In this document: piece by piece, positions 13,501-28,500 of the stretch
Numbering within the stretch: position 1 is the stretch's first letter
Layout: each line of letters starts with the position of its first letter
NCBI GenBank assembly: GCA_030248225.1
Contig: JASANE010005279.1
Span: forward strand, 1 to 64,000
Reading direction: 5' to 3'
Origin: Trileptium ribeirensis
Lineage: Eukaryota > Nematoda > Enoplea > Enoplida > Thoracostomopsidae
Length of the DNA: 64,000 nucleotides
Made by a program: the position numbers and the translations under genes
Notes under the pieces: generated by a model
Seen by the model: only the letters and a program-made list of their open reading frames with translations
Told to the model about the DNA's origin: nothing
Databases searched by the model: none

Positions 13501-16500
13501 ATTAACAACTAAATCATATATACGATTTAGTAGATGTAAATAAAGCGAAACTTGGTTGTGAACAATAATTAAGAACTAAACGATATTATACGATTTAGAG
13601 ATAAAAATAAGACGAAACTTAGCTGTTAACAATTCAGAACTAAACTATATATATGATTTAGTAGATAAAAATAAAACGAAATCTAGCTGTGAACAATAAT
13701 AATTAAGAACTAAACCATATATATGATTTAGTAGATATACATAAAATAAAATTTGACTGTAAACACTTATGAACTAAACGATGTATGCTAATTTGTAGAT
13801 AAAAATAAGACGAAACTTAGCTGTTAACAATTCAGAACTAAACTATATATATGATTTAGTAGATAAAAATAAAACGAAATCTAGCTGTGAACAATAATAA
13901 TTAAGAACTAAACCATATATATGATTTAGTAGATATACATAAAATAAAATTTGACTGTAAACACTTATGAACTAAACGATGTATGCTAATTTGTAGATAA
14001 AAATAAGACGAAACTTAACTGTTAACAATTCAGAACTTATATATATATATATATGTGTGTGTGTAATAGATCCATATGGATCGTTACGAGGTGGATAATC
14101 CTGACCACAGCCTAATGGCAAACTTTTATCGAAAACCCATAATCTTGACCACACGATAATGGTCAACTTTTACGATAATTATGACCACACCCCAATGGTT
14201 AACATTTTTTCGAACACAAATAATCCTGACCACACCCCAATGGTTAACATTTTTTCGGACACAAATAATTCTGACCACACCCCAATGGTCAACATTTTTC
14301 GAACAAAAAATAATTCTGACCACAGTGCAATGGTCAACATTTATCCGAATACCAAAAAATTCTGTCCACAGTATAATGGTCAACATTTTTCCGAATACCA
14401 AAAAATCCTGTCCACAGTGTAATGGACAACATTTTTCCGAGTACCAAAAATCCCGTCCACAGTGTAATGGACAACATTTTTTCCGAACTACAAAAAATCA
14501 CGTCCATAGTGTAATGGTCAACATTTGGTCGAGTTCCCCAATAATCATGACCACGCGTATAGTGGCCAACTTTTCCGACTTCTGTCACTAGCTTTTCCCT
14601 AACCCGGAACACCCGACGGGACTAGCCCAAAAGGCTACTGAGCTCACCCTCGCCTTACAATACGTATATTTATGTAAGCAGAACCAATTAATCGCCTCAT
14701 TGCGCAAGAATATATATATTTTGAGTTTCTCTACATATACCTGTCGACCATGAAGCCCTGTTGTCACCTCATATATAGATCGCCTAACTGGCACAAACCC
14801 TGAACCACGGTATATACGTAAACCAGTACTTGAAACAACTCGCAACATCAATATAGCTATATAAGTACATAAGCACAACAAATCAGAAATTATCAGGTAT
14901 ATTTATTGATAATTGAAACAGAACTGAAATCAAGGCAAATACGTACGTAATGGAACAAATTCAATAGCATGATATGTATCAGTATAAAGGTAAACAGAGT
15001 AATTAGGCCCAAATAGTCCCGCTATGTAACCGACTCGTAGTTTTAGTATTCCGGCCTGCACCGCCGACATTGTTTTGATTGAGATGGGTATCGTTATTGC
15101 CATTTCAGGGATGGATATTCGTCAAGGAATCGTATCTGTATATACAGATATTTGTATCCATCAAAATACATATTGGTTGTAGTGCCTCGATGGCACGCCT
15201 TATTATACATATATATTGGCGTTTGCATGATTTTTCTATAGTATCGTTGGCCATAAAGGCATCATCGGTATATACTTGAGTTACGTATTGTTGCTATCAT
15301 TCTTGTACCACTGTTGATGACCATAAAGGCGCGTTTGGATATATATTACCATAATTGCATCACATGATTGTGTACCGTGGAATTGATGTTATTGCTCATA
15401 CATGTTTTTAGGTACACGAACCTGCTGATTGATCGGGATAGCATTTGTTAACCACTTACATATATATATATATATGGTTGTTGTATATATATTCATACCG
15501 TTTACCGTTATTATATGAGGCCATAAAAGCGCCGCCCTATTGTTACCATTGCATACTGTTCTATGATTATGTCGTACCATATTTGTCTCGTTTTGTTGGA
15601 TTAATCAGGCCATAAAAGCGCCTGCGTTTTACCATGACTTTACGTGCCCTGTTTGTCATATTTTGTCTTAATTTTTGTGAATTTTTAGGTTGGAAGTACG
15701 GCTATTTGACTGCAACATATTTGGGATATTTTAGGAGGAATTCTAGGAATTTTCACGCAGGCAAAACTGATCTTTCATAGGTACAGAACGCGAGCATGGC
15801 GAGCCCTTGCCATCCTCGGCTTGCAGAGAAGTTTAGGACGGTACGACTCCCCCGCCGTACCCAGCATAAAAGTATATACCGGTATAGCCCTACCCCGAAT
15901 GGTAGGACCTCGAAACGGGTTGCGAATTTCCATAGGAAATAGTGGCCGTGACGGACACCCGTCACAACCGTCCTCACGAATGAGGACCACAAAAAAGGTG
16001 ACTGTCCACCCGAAAGCGAACAGCAATTGAGGGAATTCCCTGAAAATTATAAGTTCAACGTCGAATTATAAAGTTTACCAGTGCTCGCTACACTGGTAAT
16101 TTGTCGAGCTCTACGAAATATTATCTACCAGAGTTCAATTTCGCTGGCTGAGATAAGAAACCAAAAATGAAAATTTATGAAATTTAGAAACCGAAAGTAT
16201 CGGCTCCGGTCCATAACTCCGGAACCGTTGGGAATTTCAAAATTTGGTGCTTAACATTTCTTATAGATAATTTTACGGTCTTTCGAGTGAGACCGGTTTC
16301 GTGGAAATCCGACCCGGACCCACGAACTTAGGGACGAATATGTAGGTACGCAAGCTGATAAAACACACTTCATGCAATAACTCAACGAAAGTTAGTCGTA
16401 AAACTATAGGCGTAATATCATTAGAATCCCCAGAACCGAGGCTTTAATTTAAGCCCGGACCGGTCCCACTGCCCCCACTTTTAGATACCCCATATGAAGA

Positions 16501-19500
16501 TTTCAAAATGACGCCACGAATGGCGTGTCACCACTCATTCTATTCCCCGTACCGAGACTAATCCAAATATATACAAAACTCCCCAGAAAAGTGTACCCCG
16601 AACCCAGGGGAGCCGGTTAAACACCCCGATTTTGAAAATTTTGGCATGGACCCTCCCCCAGAGTCTATTTTCCCCCTGTCGACCGAACACGGTCCTGTTA
16701 CATATCATTTTGTCCGGTCGGACGTACTGAGTCCGAATCCGGGCGTGCCTTGGCATTCCGGCCATTCCCCAGGCTTCCCCTTCCCCTTTTTACCTCTTGG
16801 TTCTTTCTTTTCTTTTGTTTACATAAGCCGCGTCTATCTTTTGGGAAAGCATCTCAGTTTCAAAGCCACTCTAAATTTAATATAACGTTGATATGGTAGT
16901 ACAGAATTTAAGAAGTTTTAACATTAATAAACTTCTTATCAGCCGAAGTTTTGTATAAAGTAATATTAAATGGCAGGCCACCAGGAATATTCTCTAATTA
17001 TTGATATTGCCGTGTATTGAGACAACGCTAACTTAATTCCGGTCACGCGTGCGCAAAGTATCGATTCAATATAAAATTAATATAAAAGTAAACATCGAAG
17101 TAGAGACCGTCATAGTTGACAGGACCATTTGAGTACTGAGCTTCTTAAGCAAACAGATGTCGGCTGTAGATTCGTAGAAGCCTCATAGAGAGTTCATATA
17201 CGGATGAAGTTAGCACTGGAATGGCGCTGCTTGGACGACCGACTATTAAGTAAACACTATTGCTGCAAAGTTAATATTAAACTGATATTAAGTTGATGTT
17301 GGCTGCTTATCAGTGAATGCCGATACATACAGTTTGTATAAACTTGTACAGTTTTACTTTAACTTGTTGCCTTGGACCATCTCACTTTGCTGCTCGACGT
17401 TAATAGTTTTGCATTTTGGTAGATTACAGTTGTATAAGAAGTTTACTAGCAGATTCCCGAAACTTCCACATCAGGTATATATAGATCCTAAGTTTCATTT
17501 TAAGTTTTAAGTTTAAACAGAAGCTTCTTGAAAGTTTTATATTAAGCTTAGGAATTTATATAGATTTATAGTAAACAAAGTCGTAAATCATAGAAATTAA
17601 ATAAGATTCTATAATAAAATCGGCCCAAAATTTTGGGAAATATGATCGGAATGTGTCCGATAAGAATGTTAGTTTAGTTAAGCAATATTAGATCAGGATT
17701 CGGACCAAAAGTGCTGAGCAAGCACTTTAACCGTCACGAATTTGAAAATTCAAAATTTCAAAAGTCCGAGTATAAAAGCAGAGACGCGAAAACAAGTCAG
17801 TGTTCAGTACGACTTCGGCAGCGCAGAGTTCGGTCGTTTTGCAGACCGACTCTGGCGCTTATAGATTTTAGTGTTTTGGCTTTACTGTTTTGCTTTGGTT
17901 TTACGGTTTTCCCGAATGGTGGTCGCGGCTGGATGGATGCGATGGACGTCGATTCGAAAGACCAGAGTACGTGAGTATAGACAGGGAGGTGGATTAGCCA
18001 CCTAAATTTTTGATATCAGACAGGGCTAGCTTTAGGAATAGTAAGGGTAGAACCAAGTCGGTTGTGTCGAGCTCCTATGAGTGAAAGTTTCTATGGACTC
18101 CCTGTCCATAGTTCGGTTTACGTGATAGCTCCGTCCGTCCTAGCTGATCTCGCGAACATGTGTTGGTGAACGGACTTTCAAATAAATCAATCCAATAGCC
18201 GAAGTCGTACTGGACCTCCCTCGGTCAATGAGCTAGGGTACAAACGAAGCGTAACGCTTGCGCTTAGAATTGCTTTACATGATCCCTGAGTCGAGATAAG
18301 TTTGAAAAATTTGAGTATTGAGTTGACCGAGGTTAAATAACCCTGTTTTGATTGGAAAGTATTAGTCGAACTCCGAATCATCCGCAGTCATGCCACATTA
18401 CGACGGTCAAGTATTTTGCTAAGGATTTTACGCTAAATGTTTTCTGATTTTATTGTTTTCTGTGGACGCGAAGCCGTCCGACAACTTTGAAGTTTTGTTA
18501 GTAGAGACAAGGAAAAATTGGAATCGGATATTGCCGGATCAAGCCCTGTTATGAACGTAGTAAAATTTTAGCAATGTGATAATAGCGTCTCAGATATCGA
18601 CCCTGAGTTGAAAGTCGCACCGGATCACGAGACGACGTTTTGCTTTAATAACCCATGAACGAGATAGCCTACCCAGGCAAATTCGACATAGCTCGAGAAT
18701 TTCTCCAACAATTCGGTCGAAATTTTACCCGGATCTTGAGAGGGGTCCGAGTCATCGATTTAGCACTTAAGACGTTCAAATATTATGTCAGAATTACAAA
18801 CCCGATGGCCTTGAAGAGGCCTAACCCCACCAAAGTGTAAAATCAAGATTAAAATTAAAATATTTTACGATCAGTTCCAGGAATTTTACTGAAACTTTGG
18901 CAGTTTCTTTGTAAGACTGCCCACTAACGAATAGGATTCTAGAACATGTCGGTTTCAAGTCAGAAACACAAACCCGTCGGCTGTGAAATGGCCTCACCCC
19001 ACCAAAAATGTAACATCAAGACTAAATCTAAAATATTTCAAGGGGCTCTCCAGAAATTTTGGTGAGACCCGCGCTGTTTCTTCGTAGGAATGTCCGCTAC
19101 CGGACACCACTTTAAAACTTGGTATCCACAAGTCGGAATCACAAACCCGATGGCCTGGAAGTAGCCTGACCTGTCAAAATGTGAAAACATGGTTAAAATC
19201 GAAATATTTCAGGATTCCCTCCAGGAATCTTAGTGAAACTCTCGCAGTTTCTTCGTAAGTCTGTCTACTTTTAGGAATCATCATAAAATTCAACTTTATT
19301 ATGTTGGAATCACAAACCCGACGGCCCGAAAGGGACCCGTCCTTATCCGAACTTTGCACGTTAATAACTCGATATTCGTTCCAGGAAACTTGATGATTTT
19401 TCTCGTATATTTAGAGGCCCTTTAGGCCTTTCGTTTAAGCTACCGAGCCCGGCAAAGCCGTGGCCCGTTCAAAGGTTGTAGGCAGTGCAAACCCCAACCA

Positions 19501-22500
19501 TGCATCCATTCCCCGGCTGAACTTCAAGTTCCATAGTTTAGACTGTTTTCGCAAGTCTGGTTCGGTCTTGTCTTTACACTGCTTTTGGCTGAGAAAGGGA
19601 AAATATTAATTTCCCTAGTGTTGATAAGTTACATGACCAATGAAAAGACTTTAAATTTTAAGATTATCGAAGTCGCTAAATGCGACCTCGGGTCTATCGG
19701 GTCTCGGCCCGAGCGACCATTTTTGTGAGGACCGTTGAGCCGGTGCTAGAAAATCGATACGTACTGTCAAGCCCAGTACCTGTGCAAAGTTGCATGGAGG
19801 AACACTGCCGAATCTAGGATTTATTTGAGGTCAAAAGTCTCCCTCAGACCCGATCAAATCGTGCTCAATATTTAGCCTGAAAATTGCGAACCGAATGATT
19901 TTAGGAAGCGTGTCGAATAGGATTAAGCTAGAAAATTGGCTACGGTTGTCTTATCAACCGGGGCCTTCGTTTACCGCCTCGCTTCGTCGAGCAGCAATTG
20001 CTCGAAACAACAATTAAGTTTTGATACCAAATTGAGCTCGTTTTTGAACGTTTTCTAAGTCAAATCAAAGCAGGCTTTAGTATCATTAGAGTAATGCCGA
20101 TGTCCTACGAGGCCTCGCCACTAATATTGCTCGTTTCAATTAAAATCATAGGTACAACCCTTATAGTATATGCGACAAAATATATTATTGGGAAAAGCTC
20201 AAAATTCGGTCCCAACTTCATTCCACCGGGACCCGTGCGCCGTTCGAAAGACAAGCCCGCCCAATCGTTCCTTTTTCGGTTGGCATAACCCACGTTGGTG
20301 TATTCCAAATGTTCGTCTTTTGTGGTGACCTAGCCCAAGGATCTATTGTAATTAGGGACTCAATGCCATCATGTTTGTGGAGTAGCTCGATAGGGAGCAA
20401 TTGCATAAACAAGCCAGCATATTTAGATGCTTCCCCGCAAATTTTATAGGGTCATTTTAAATACGTATGTATGTATGCGAGTAGGAAAGAAAACTTGGTA
20501 CCGTACCGCTGTCGCATCATAGAATTCAGGAGTCGTACCGAGGAATATTTCATACTCTTGTCACGGTATTCTTAAGCATTGTTGTATCACGTTGTCATAG
20601 ATTAACCCCGTCGCTATTAATTGCGAATATAAGTAACCGATTATCATGTACCATAGTTTTGTGATTTGAATGAGCAAGATGAAGTCTCGCAAACGTCCCG
20701 ATGCACGCTCATTCCCACATACCCCACCTCATTTCCGCCTTTCGCTTACCCGAACCTATTGTTGTGTCGGAGTACCCAATCCTGTTAGCGAATGTAGTAC
20801 TGAGCAAATAGTTATTTCGATGGCGCCTTCATTATGTCGATAACCAACCGTAGCACCCACCAGTACTGATTTTAATTTGACCCACTACTGTTTTTGTCTG
20901 AGTAAGGTAAGCGCAGCTGTCATAAGATAAGGCTTCACAGTACATGCTGTGATTTGACTCAGCTGTGAGAGTTCAGTGAAAAAGGCGACGACTCCGCAAC
21001 CCTTTCCAATCGAAGCTCTGCTCATTGCATATTAGCGTGCCATCATTGTGACATAACGCTTATTGTATTTGCCCGTACAATATGTATCTGTCCGTGTACC
21101 CATAAATTTTGTGCAACTCATCAATAAATGCTCACTGGAAACCCAATTTGTGCAAGTTTTTTGTTGGCCCGTAGTAGCGATAGGAATTGAAGGGGTTTGA
21201 AATCCGTCACCCCAAATCGACGACCCACGTTCAGGTTTGACACGCGCATCGAAGAAGCAAACCTCAGCGTGACTCGCCGATTACAATTAAGTTGTTAATT
21301 ACGTTTGTAGTAAAGGTACGTCTGGTGCGACTCACACTCACATAAGTTTAAACTCACGCTGAGCACCCAAAATAAGAAACTTAGATACGCGCGGATCCGA
21401 CGTTAAACGTCTAGGGATTTGTCGGACCCCAGTGGGGGCCACTGGCTAAAGTAAAATTAAATAAATCACCCATTTTTAGAAAGTTAGAAAGGATTTTACA
21501 CTTCCAGGGTTTGGACGTGGATAGGGAATAGTGGTGCTGTCTCTTTGGCCTGTGAGCAGGTGACGGAGCCGACCTCCCTGGGGACCTCAAAGGTAGTACC
21601 TCGTAGACTACGTGCGCAACCCGTCCGGCAGGATCAGAACACATCCTGTGAAGCGCTCCTGCGGCTTGCTAAGCTCCGTCATTTCTTGGGCCTGACTAGC
21701 GCGGGAAAAGACATTCGAGTAATTGAAACCCGTCAGGTCCGCCCTTGAAGTCACGATAGCCGGGGTCGTATGGGCATTGCGTCAGGGAAGTGCGTAATGC
21801 AGCAGCGTCACGTCGATATTACATATATATATATATATATGATTTAATAGATAAAAATAAAACGAAATCTAGCTGTGAACAGTTAAAAACTATGCGATAT
21901 ATGACTTAGTAAATAAAAATAAAACGAAATTTAGTTGTGAATTAATGACTAAACGATATGTACGATTTAGTAGATAGATAAAATAAAACAAAGCTTAGCC
22001 ATGAACAATTATTACACAGGTATTAGTAAATATAAAAATACGGTAAAATTATTACCACAGTAGGGTTTACCCACAAAGTAATTCTGTAACCATTGACCAA
22101 TAATTAACCAATCAATAATCACAAAGCCCGATTGCACCAGACAAAAGTTGATAATTTTGCAAAAAAACTGAGAATAGCCTAAATTTTATAAAGATATCGA
22201 TTTTCCAACCGCACAACAAAGATTAAGCAGTAGTGATAGTCAAACAATCAGGAATGAAAGGGAGAGTCATGCCAACAACACTGGAATACTCAGACGAAAA
22301 AACAAAAAGCAGCTAGTAATATTACTTACCTTTGGAATGTCGTCTAAAGTTCGGAGACCCCAGCCTTTGTCATGAGTTCTGAACAACTGAAAAATAAGAA
22401 CACTCGATTTTCATTACAAGTGAATTGTAGTCAATTTTGAGGTAATGTTCATTAAAATAAGTTCAATATAACTACGCAGTCGAAGTTGAGTATAAGATGG

Positions 22501-25500
22501 CTGACCATAATCACGGCGTGTGTATCCCAACTGCGGATCGACGAAACTGCGTTCGCTCATGTCACGGTATATACCCGCAAGCCTTGAAAACAAAGCACAG
22601 TAAGCGACAGAAATGACCGTCACATTTCGTGCGAGGGGCTTAATTGAGATTTCGAAGCTATTTAAATAAATAAATTCCATTTTAGAACAAATTTATTTCG
22701 CGCGAATCGAAATCGAGCGACAGTCATTTTTGGCGGCTACTGTATGTACAGCAATTAATATCGTTTTCCGAGAGAACGACAATCGAGGCGCGAAATTGGC
22801 GCGAGGATCAAGCAGGCAGCGGCCATTTCTGGCGATTACAGTACCTTACTACGATAAGCAATTCTAGAATCGTAGTTGAATAAATTTTCAACTACATTGC
22901 AGTAGGACGCCTAATTATGGCTTTTCTAATTTGGGGTTGGGTCTCACTAATAAAAGGAAATCCCCCAATTCAAACCTCCTTCAATCAAAATTTTGGGCCA
23001 CCTGATTAAACGAACTGGAAAATTTTACACTACACCACAAAATTAAAATTTGATATACAGTTCTATTTGTTAATACCATTCAGAAATTATAAAATTAAAT
23101 TACGGAAAAAATAATTTAAAAGTTACTTTAAACATCAATAGAGACCTGTTGCAGCGTTTCTAAGACCATTTAGTAACTATTTTAACGTTTTTAATTAAAA
23201 ACAACCAATTATAATACCTTTTATTAGTTCGAAACTTCCTATTAAACTGGTCCAAATTTTCATTTCATGTCTTCTGACAAAAGGCGGAGCTCACTGAGTC
23301 AATCCAGGGCGGGAAAATTTTCAGTGAATGCTGAAACCAGTAATTAATGCTGAACATTGAAATCTACAGTTACAATCAGCATTAAGTGCTCAAAAAGCGA
23401 TCGAATCTTCGTTCGATTTAGATCGTTTGCGTTTGAATGAAAATCGACCGTTTAAACGAAATTCGATTAATTTAACGAATTTCGATTGCGTCAAAATAAA
23501 AATTTAATAAAACATGTTAAATGGTGTTTAATTTAACGAATTTCGATTGTGTTGAAAAAAATATTTTAATAAAAATGTTAATTTGCTTTAATTTAACGAA
23601 TTTCGTGTAAACAAAGATCGATCGATTGCGATTTCGATCGATTTCGTCTGCGTTCAATTTTATAAGCACTTAATTCTGATTGTAACTGTAGCTTAAATTA
23701 GATTTAAAACAGTTAGCTTCAAAGCGAATTTATCGAAACCAATTCTGATTAAATTGACAATGAAGCAATGAGAAACCCGGCTATGATGCTATTTACAAAC
23801 AATCAACAGCCACACATTAATACCTGAACGCGTCTTTTCATTGGAAATTGAACAACACGGTTAAAACATCGAAAGTCGCATTTGCACTGAGAATTACATT
23901 CGTATACACCGGTTTTCACGAGTTTTAGCAAGCGTCGATCCTTGTAGACAACAGATTTTCCACTACTGCTTCCTCGATTGCTCGCAGCCACTTTGCTCAT
24001 TGAATCGGTGGTTAGCTGTTGACAAGCGCAGGTCAGAGGGTCGCGACAGTTGTCTGAAATATTTTTTGTTTTATCAATCAATACTATATCTCGTAAGCGA
24101 TGTTGAAACGGAGCGAGCGTGGTTTCATTAACTGGTAATTTTGTGTAATAACTTGTAACAGGCTTTGTGTTTGATGTATATACTAGACTAAAACCTCTGT
24201 CACCCCGACCACTTTGAAAACCATAAAACCTTGTCTATCTTGAATCCACCCAACACAACTGAAAACGCACGAAGTATTTGTGCTGGTCTCTAGATCATCA
24301 AACCATAATATCCAACTTACTGAAACCATTATATATAAAACATTCAAACATGTACAATACATAACCCAAATCTTGAAGACAGACTATATTCTGGCAATTG
24401 AGTTCGTTTACCCTAAACCCACTGAAAAACTAAGAAAAGGTATGAAATATGCACGTCGAACCATAGATCACCAAATGATTGTATTCAGCGTTCATAAAAC
24501 TACATACACCATTCTTGCTAAACTGTGCGCAATACATAAGGGTCATTTCACGAAACCATGTACGTTTGAAACACCATTTTTGAAGCCAAAATGAAACGTT
24601 TTCGTATGTACAGTGTCTAGACCTCTTCCGACATAAAAAAACCCTGAATTTTTCGAATATCGATGTCTCTATGCAAAACTAGCTACCCAAAACCTGCTAC
24701 AGGGGCCGCAAAGGGTACCACTGGGGTCAAATTTTAATCCGAAATAAGTCGTTATTCTGTAGGGTAACAAAGTGGCACGTGAACCATGGTCTTTTTGTAT
24801 GCAAGTAGGACCAAAAGGGTCATGGTCCAGCCATTTGGAGGACTTGCCACCTCAAATTGGTGCATGTATGGCCCTTTTATGGTTGAAAATCGACCAATTT
24901 AGAACAAGCCTGTCGCAGAAGTTTTTCTAGCGCAACGGAGATAGCACCTACTGATACCATTTTATGCTCACAAACCAACCATGAGCGGGGGATGTCCGAC
25001 AAAAAACTTCAGGCAGATCCTTAGGCCTTGTAAAAACTAGCAGCTCGATATGTGTTAGTCGGAGGGGCTACCTGAGGTCGGGGAGGGGGGCTACACCTCA
25101 GGTCGGGGGGCAACACCTTCCTACAACATACATTGCGTGAAAGTATCTAAAGATTCTAGATATGGTTTAACATGCTGCTGGTGTAAAACAAACACAATGA
25201 TCTATGATTAGTATACGTTTAGGTGATGATACCAAGGACAATGCGCGCAATAGATGTGCGGGCAGGCAGAAAGGTTCTCTAGCTGCCCAGTTAACCGTAC
25301 GGCCCCATATCACGGGGCAATGATGACAAACTTATATACAATACGGTTCTTGCGACCTTCGGTTTCGCTTACTATATATGCGATCGGGGGGCTACTGGCC
25401 GGGGGAGGAGCTACACATCAGGTCGGGGGGCTACACATCAGGTCGGGGGGCTACATTTTCATTACAATTTTTTAATACATGGGTCGATTCTAATATGGCG

Positions 25501-28500
25501 TTACTATGTTTCTGGCCGGCCTAGTGTAAGACTGTATGCTATATTTGTCTTTTTTAAATTTAATTTTCGGCAGGTCGGGGGCTACATTTTGCATACTCCA
25601 TTTTTGGCACTTTATGACCTTCCACCTCGTAATAAAACAACACATGGACAGACGCTGATATTCTTTTTTTCAATAACACACATACTGATTACGATTACCA
25701 TTATATTATAGCATTTTTTGCGCTAGTGCACTTTGACGTTATATACCAGCGTACGCAAGCTGCCAGATTTGACCTTGGTCGGGGGGGGGGCTACATGTCA
25801 CGAAAAATTTTTTGCAAACTTGACGTCAGCTTCAGTGTCGATGCTTACTCCCAAGTTTTTTCGGAAAAATTACCAAACACCAAAGGATCACAGTGAAATG
25901 AAAAACACACATGCTATTGATACGGCGAACGTTTATAGTGGGACATGTGTTTTTGACTTCATTTGGCCAACCCGGGTTGTAGGCCTCTGGCTCCTGCTGT
26001 CTTAGGGGTACAGAGGTCCACCATACCTCATTGTGACCGTCGGACATTCTAATACTACATCTCACAGCTACATTAAATTTCCTTCCAAAACACTGGTGCT
26101 ATGGGCCAAAACGTGCCCCCCGCGACTAATGACATGGTTTCGTGAAAAGACCTATAACCAAACAAATGAAAACACAGTACAATTTGGAAATTGGGTTCGT
26201 CGACCAAAAAACATTTGAAACCCCAAGATATGGTATAATATAGTCAAACTCGACTACAGATAGCAAAGTCGTCGCATCCAGCGTACTTTATAACTTTACA
26301 GGCACGCGTTGTAACGTAAAACACGCAACAACATGCCGAAATTTGAAAAATCGCTATTTCTGGCCAAGGGTTGACAAACCATACTCGGCCCCACAGTGGC
26401 CCAGAAAACGGTTCTGCAAAACATTGTGATAAATCTCAATGAGCTGATTCAGTCACTGTCTCGGTTTTTTGACTCGAAGCTTGTGTCAAAAGATATGGGT
26501 TGCGAAAGATTGGTACATATGGTCAAATTTTCTCAAAGAACTTTTAAAAACATGTTTTTACAATGTGACCCGAAAGATGGGGTCGGAGCTGTTCGCGTTC
26601 AACCATATGGCACATCGTCATCACTTCTCCTATTTATCCGAAGATGAGTTACGAATGACTTCGGCAGACAAAAGAGAAATTTTCATGGTTTTTCCCTAGT
26701 ACCCTCAGTGGAAACTCCGCTCGCTCCGTTTCATTTAGTAACTTGAAAATTACTTCATTTAACACGAATATATAATTATTTAATCAGTGAATAATCGGCC
26801 AAACCAAAACGATACAATATAAACAGTTACAACAGACAGACGACAGTTGTTGAAACTATATAAAGGAAACTAATTCAGCCGAGATTCCTACGAATAGATA
26901 TATATCACTATTCCCACATTTGTGAAACCGAGTTAAAGCAAGCTTTCTGACTAAAAATCAAAATATCCTTAAGGTAGAGGAAACAGAACGAGTTAGGATA
27001 GGTTACAGAGTCATTAACTACATGGCTGTAAAATTGAGTTCCCGAGCCGCTTTAAAGTTCCAAAATAACAATAATACACAGGCAATGCATCAACAGCAAC
27101 AAAACGGACATTTTCGTTATGGTAAGACCCTTAGGTTCTTCTACTCCCAATGCCTCAAAAGATGAAAATTTTGAAATTTATAAATCAAAAACTTTAAAAA
27201 ATATAACTTGAAGAGTCAAATGTTCACTGTGTACGACCTAGCGCTTGATGAAACGCCATATTTGATGCATTCCATGCCATATTGCTTTATCGTATTCAAC
27301 AACCTCGTAAAGTCATAGAGCCTTTACGCCTACTACGGAAAAAGTGAAAAAAATTGACTATTTTGTTTTCAAAATTTAGCATTTTAGCACCCTATAAAAA
27401 GGGTTGTCATTGCTTTAAAACAATGAAACTCTCAAAGTATTAGCTAAGTGTTCCAATGATACCGTTTCATTATTTGTGCAAATGCTTTGAAGGTTGCGAA
27501 AGGCAACATATCAGCCCAATTCTAGATAATTGGGATTACGGCCCTACAAAAACCTTTATATCGTAACAAATTACATAGTACCATAGGGATGCCATAAAAA
27601 TAACTACTACGCTAAATAAAAATCCTAATTTTGCGAAGTCATTAATTAATACTGTTGCCTCTATTTTAATAGAACTCAAATAGCATGTGCAAACATTGTG
27701 TAGTGCAGTAGAAACAGCAGTTAGAGCAGCACGAATATTAGAAGGTCTGTAAGAATGAACCAAAGACCATTAAAAGTATCTAGCTACACAAACGTTCTAT
27801 TAACGCTATCGAAGTGATAAACTTTATCGTCCATTGAATATATACTTCAGAATTTTATTGGCTGTTATGAGGAATGCAATTTGCAAACCCAATCTGCACA
27901 AATTGCTTGTGAGAACTAACTGATCAAATACGTTTAAGACTACAAAAATCATCAACCTACCTTCACAATCGCATCCCGAACAAAATTCCCCGTTTGCGTT
28001 CATTTCAACCGGGGATTCGCAAAATCGTTGTCTTTGGTAATCGATATGCGGAGGTAAATCATTACCTGCAACCGGAATTACCATATTATTAAATAGTACG
28101 CATATGCAAAAAGCAGGCGAGGGTTAAACAGAGCCACTGTGATTTCATCAACTGGTCATTTTGTGAAAACACCTGGTAACAGGCTTTGTGTTTGATGTAC
28201 TAAACTAAAACCTCCCTAACCCTGAACCCATTGAATATTCTAAAACTTCGTTGACCCTAAATCGAAAACAACTGAAAACGCACGAAGTATTCGTACTTGT
28301 CTCTACATAACCAAACCACGTATCCAGCGGACCGAAAAACCTATACATAGAACGTTGTTCATACTCTACGCAATACATAAACCAAGATACCAAAGACAGA
28401 ATGTATTCTGGCCTTTGCCACTAAACACATTGAAAAAATCTCAAAATTTTTTAAATGTTCGTGCTCGTCTATAGGCAACCAAAGCATCGTATTCAGCGTA

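Larger units (their letters stand above)
14057..21821. mobile_element. GC-richer non-coding block of about 7.8 kb interrupting the satellite
   Basis: Satellite units stop in a TA run at about 14055 and resume after another TA run at about 21838. The block between is visibly GC-richer than its surroundings. It begins TGTAATAGATCC and ends GATATTACA, so the outer 7 bases are inverted. I find no reverse transcriptase, transposase or other long frame and no long direct or inverted terminal repeats. It contains three families of internal tandem repeats. The reading as one insertion is inference; its class is unknown. Confidence 0.55.

Noticed and set aside
14126..14612. Open frames of 87-136 codons on both strands
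   Set aside because: They arise from the 45-bp tandem repeat; simultaneous openness on both strands and repetitive peptides argue against coding.
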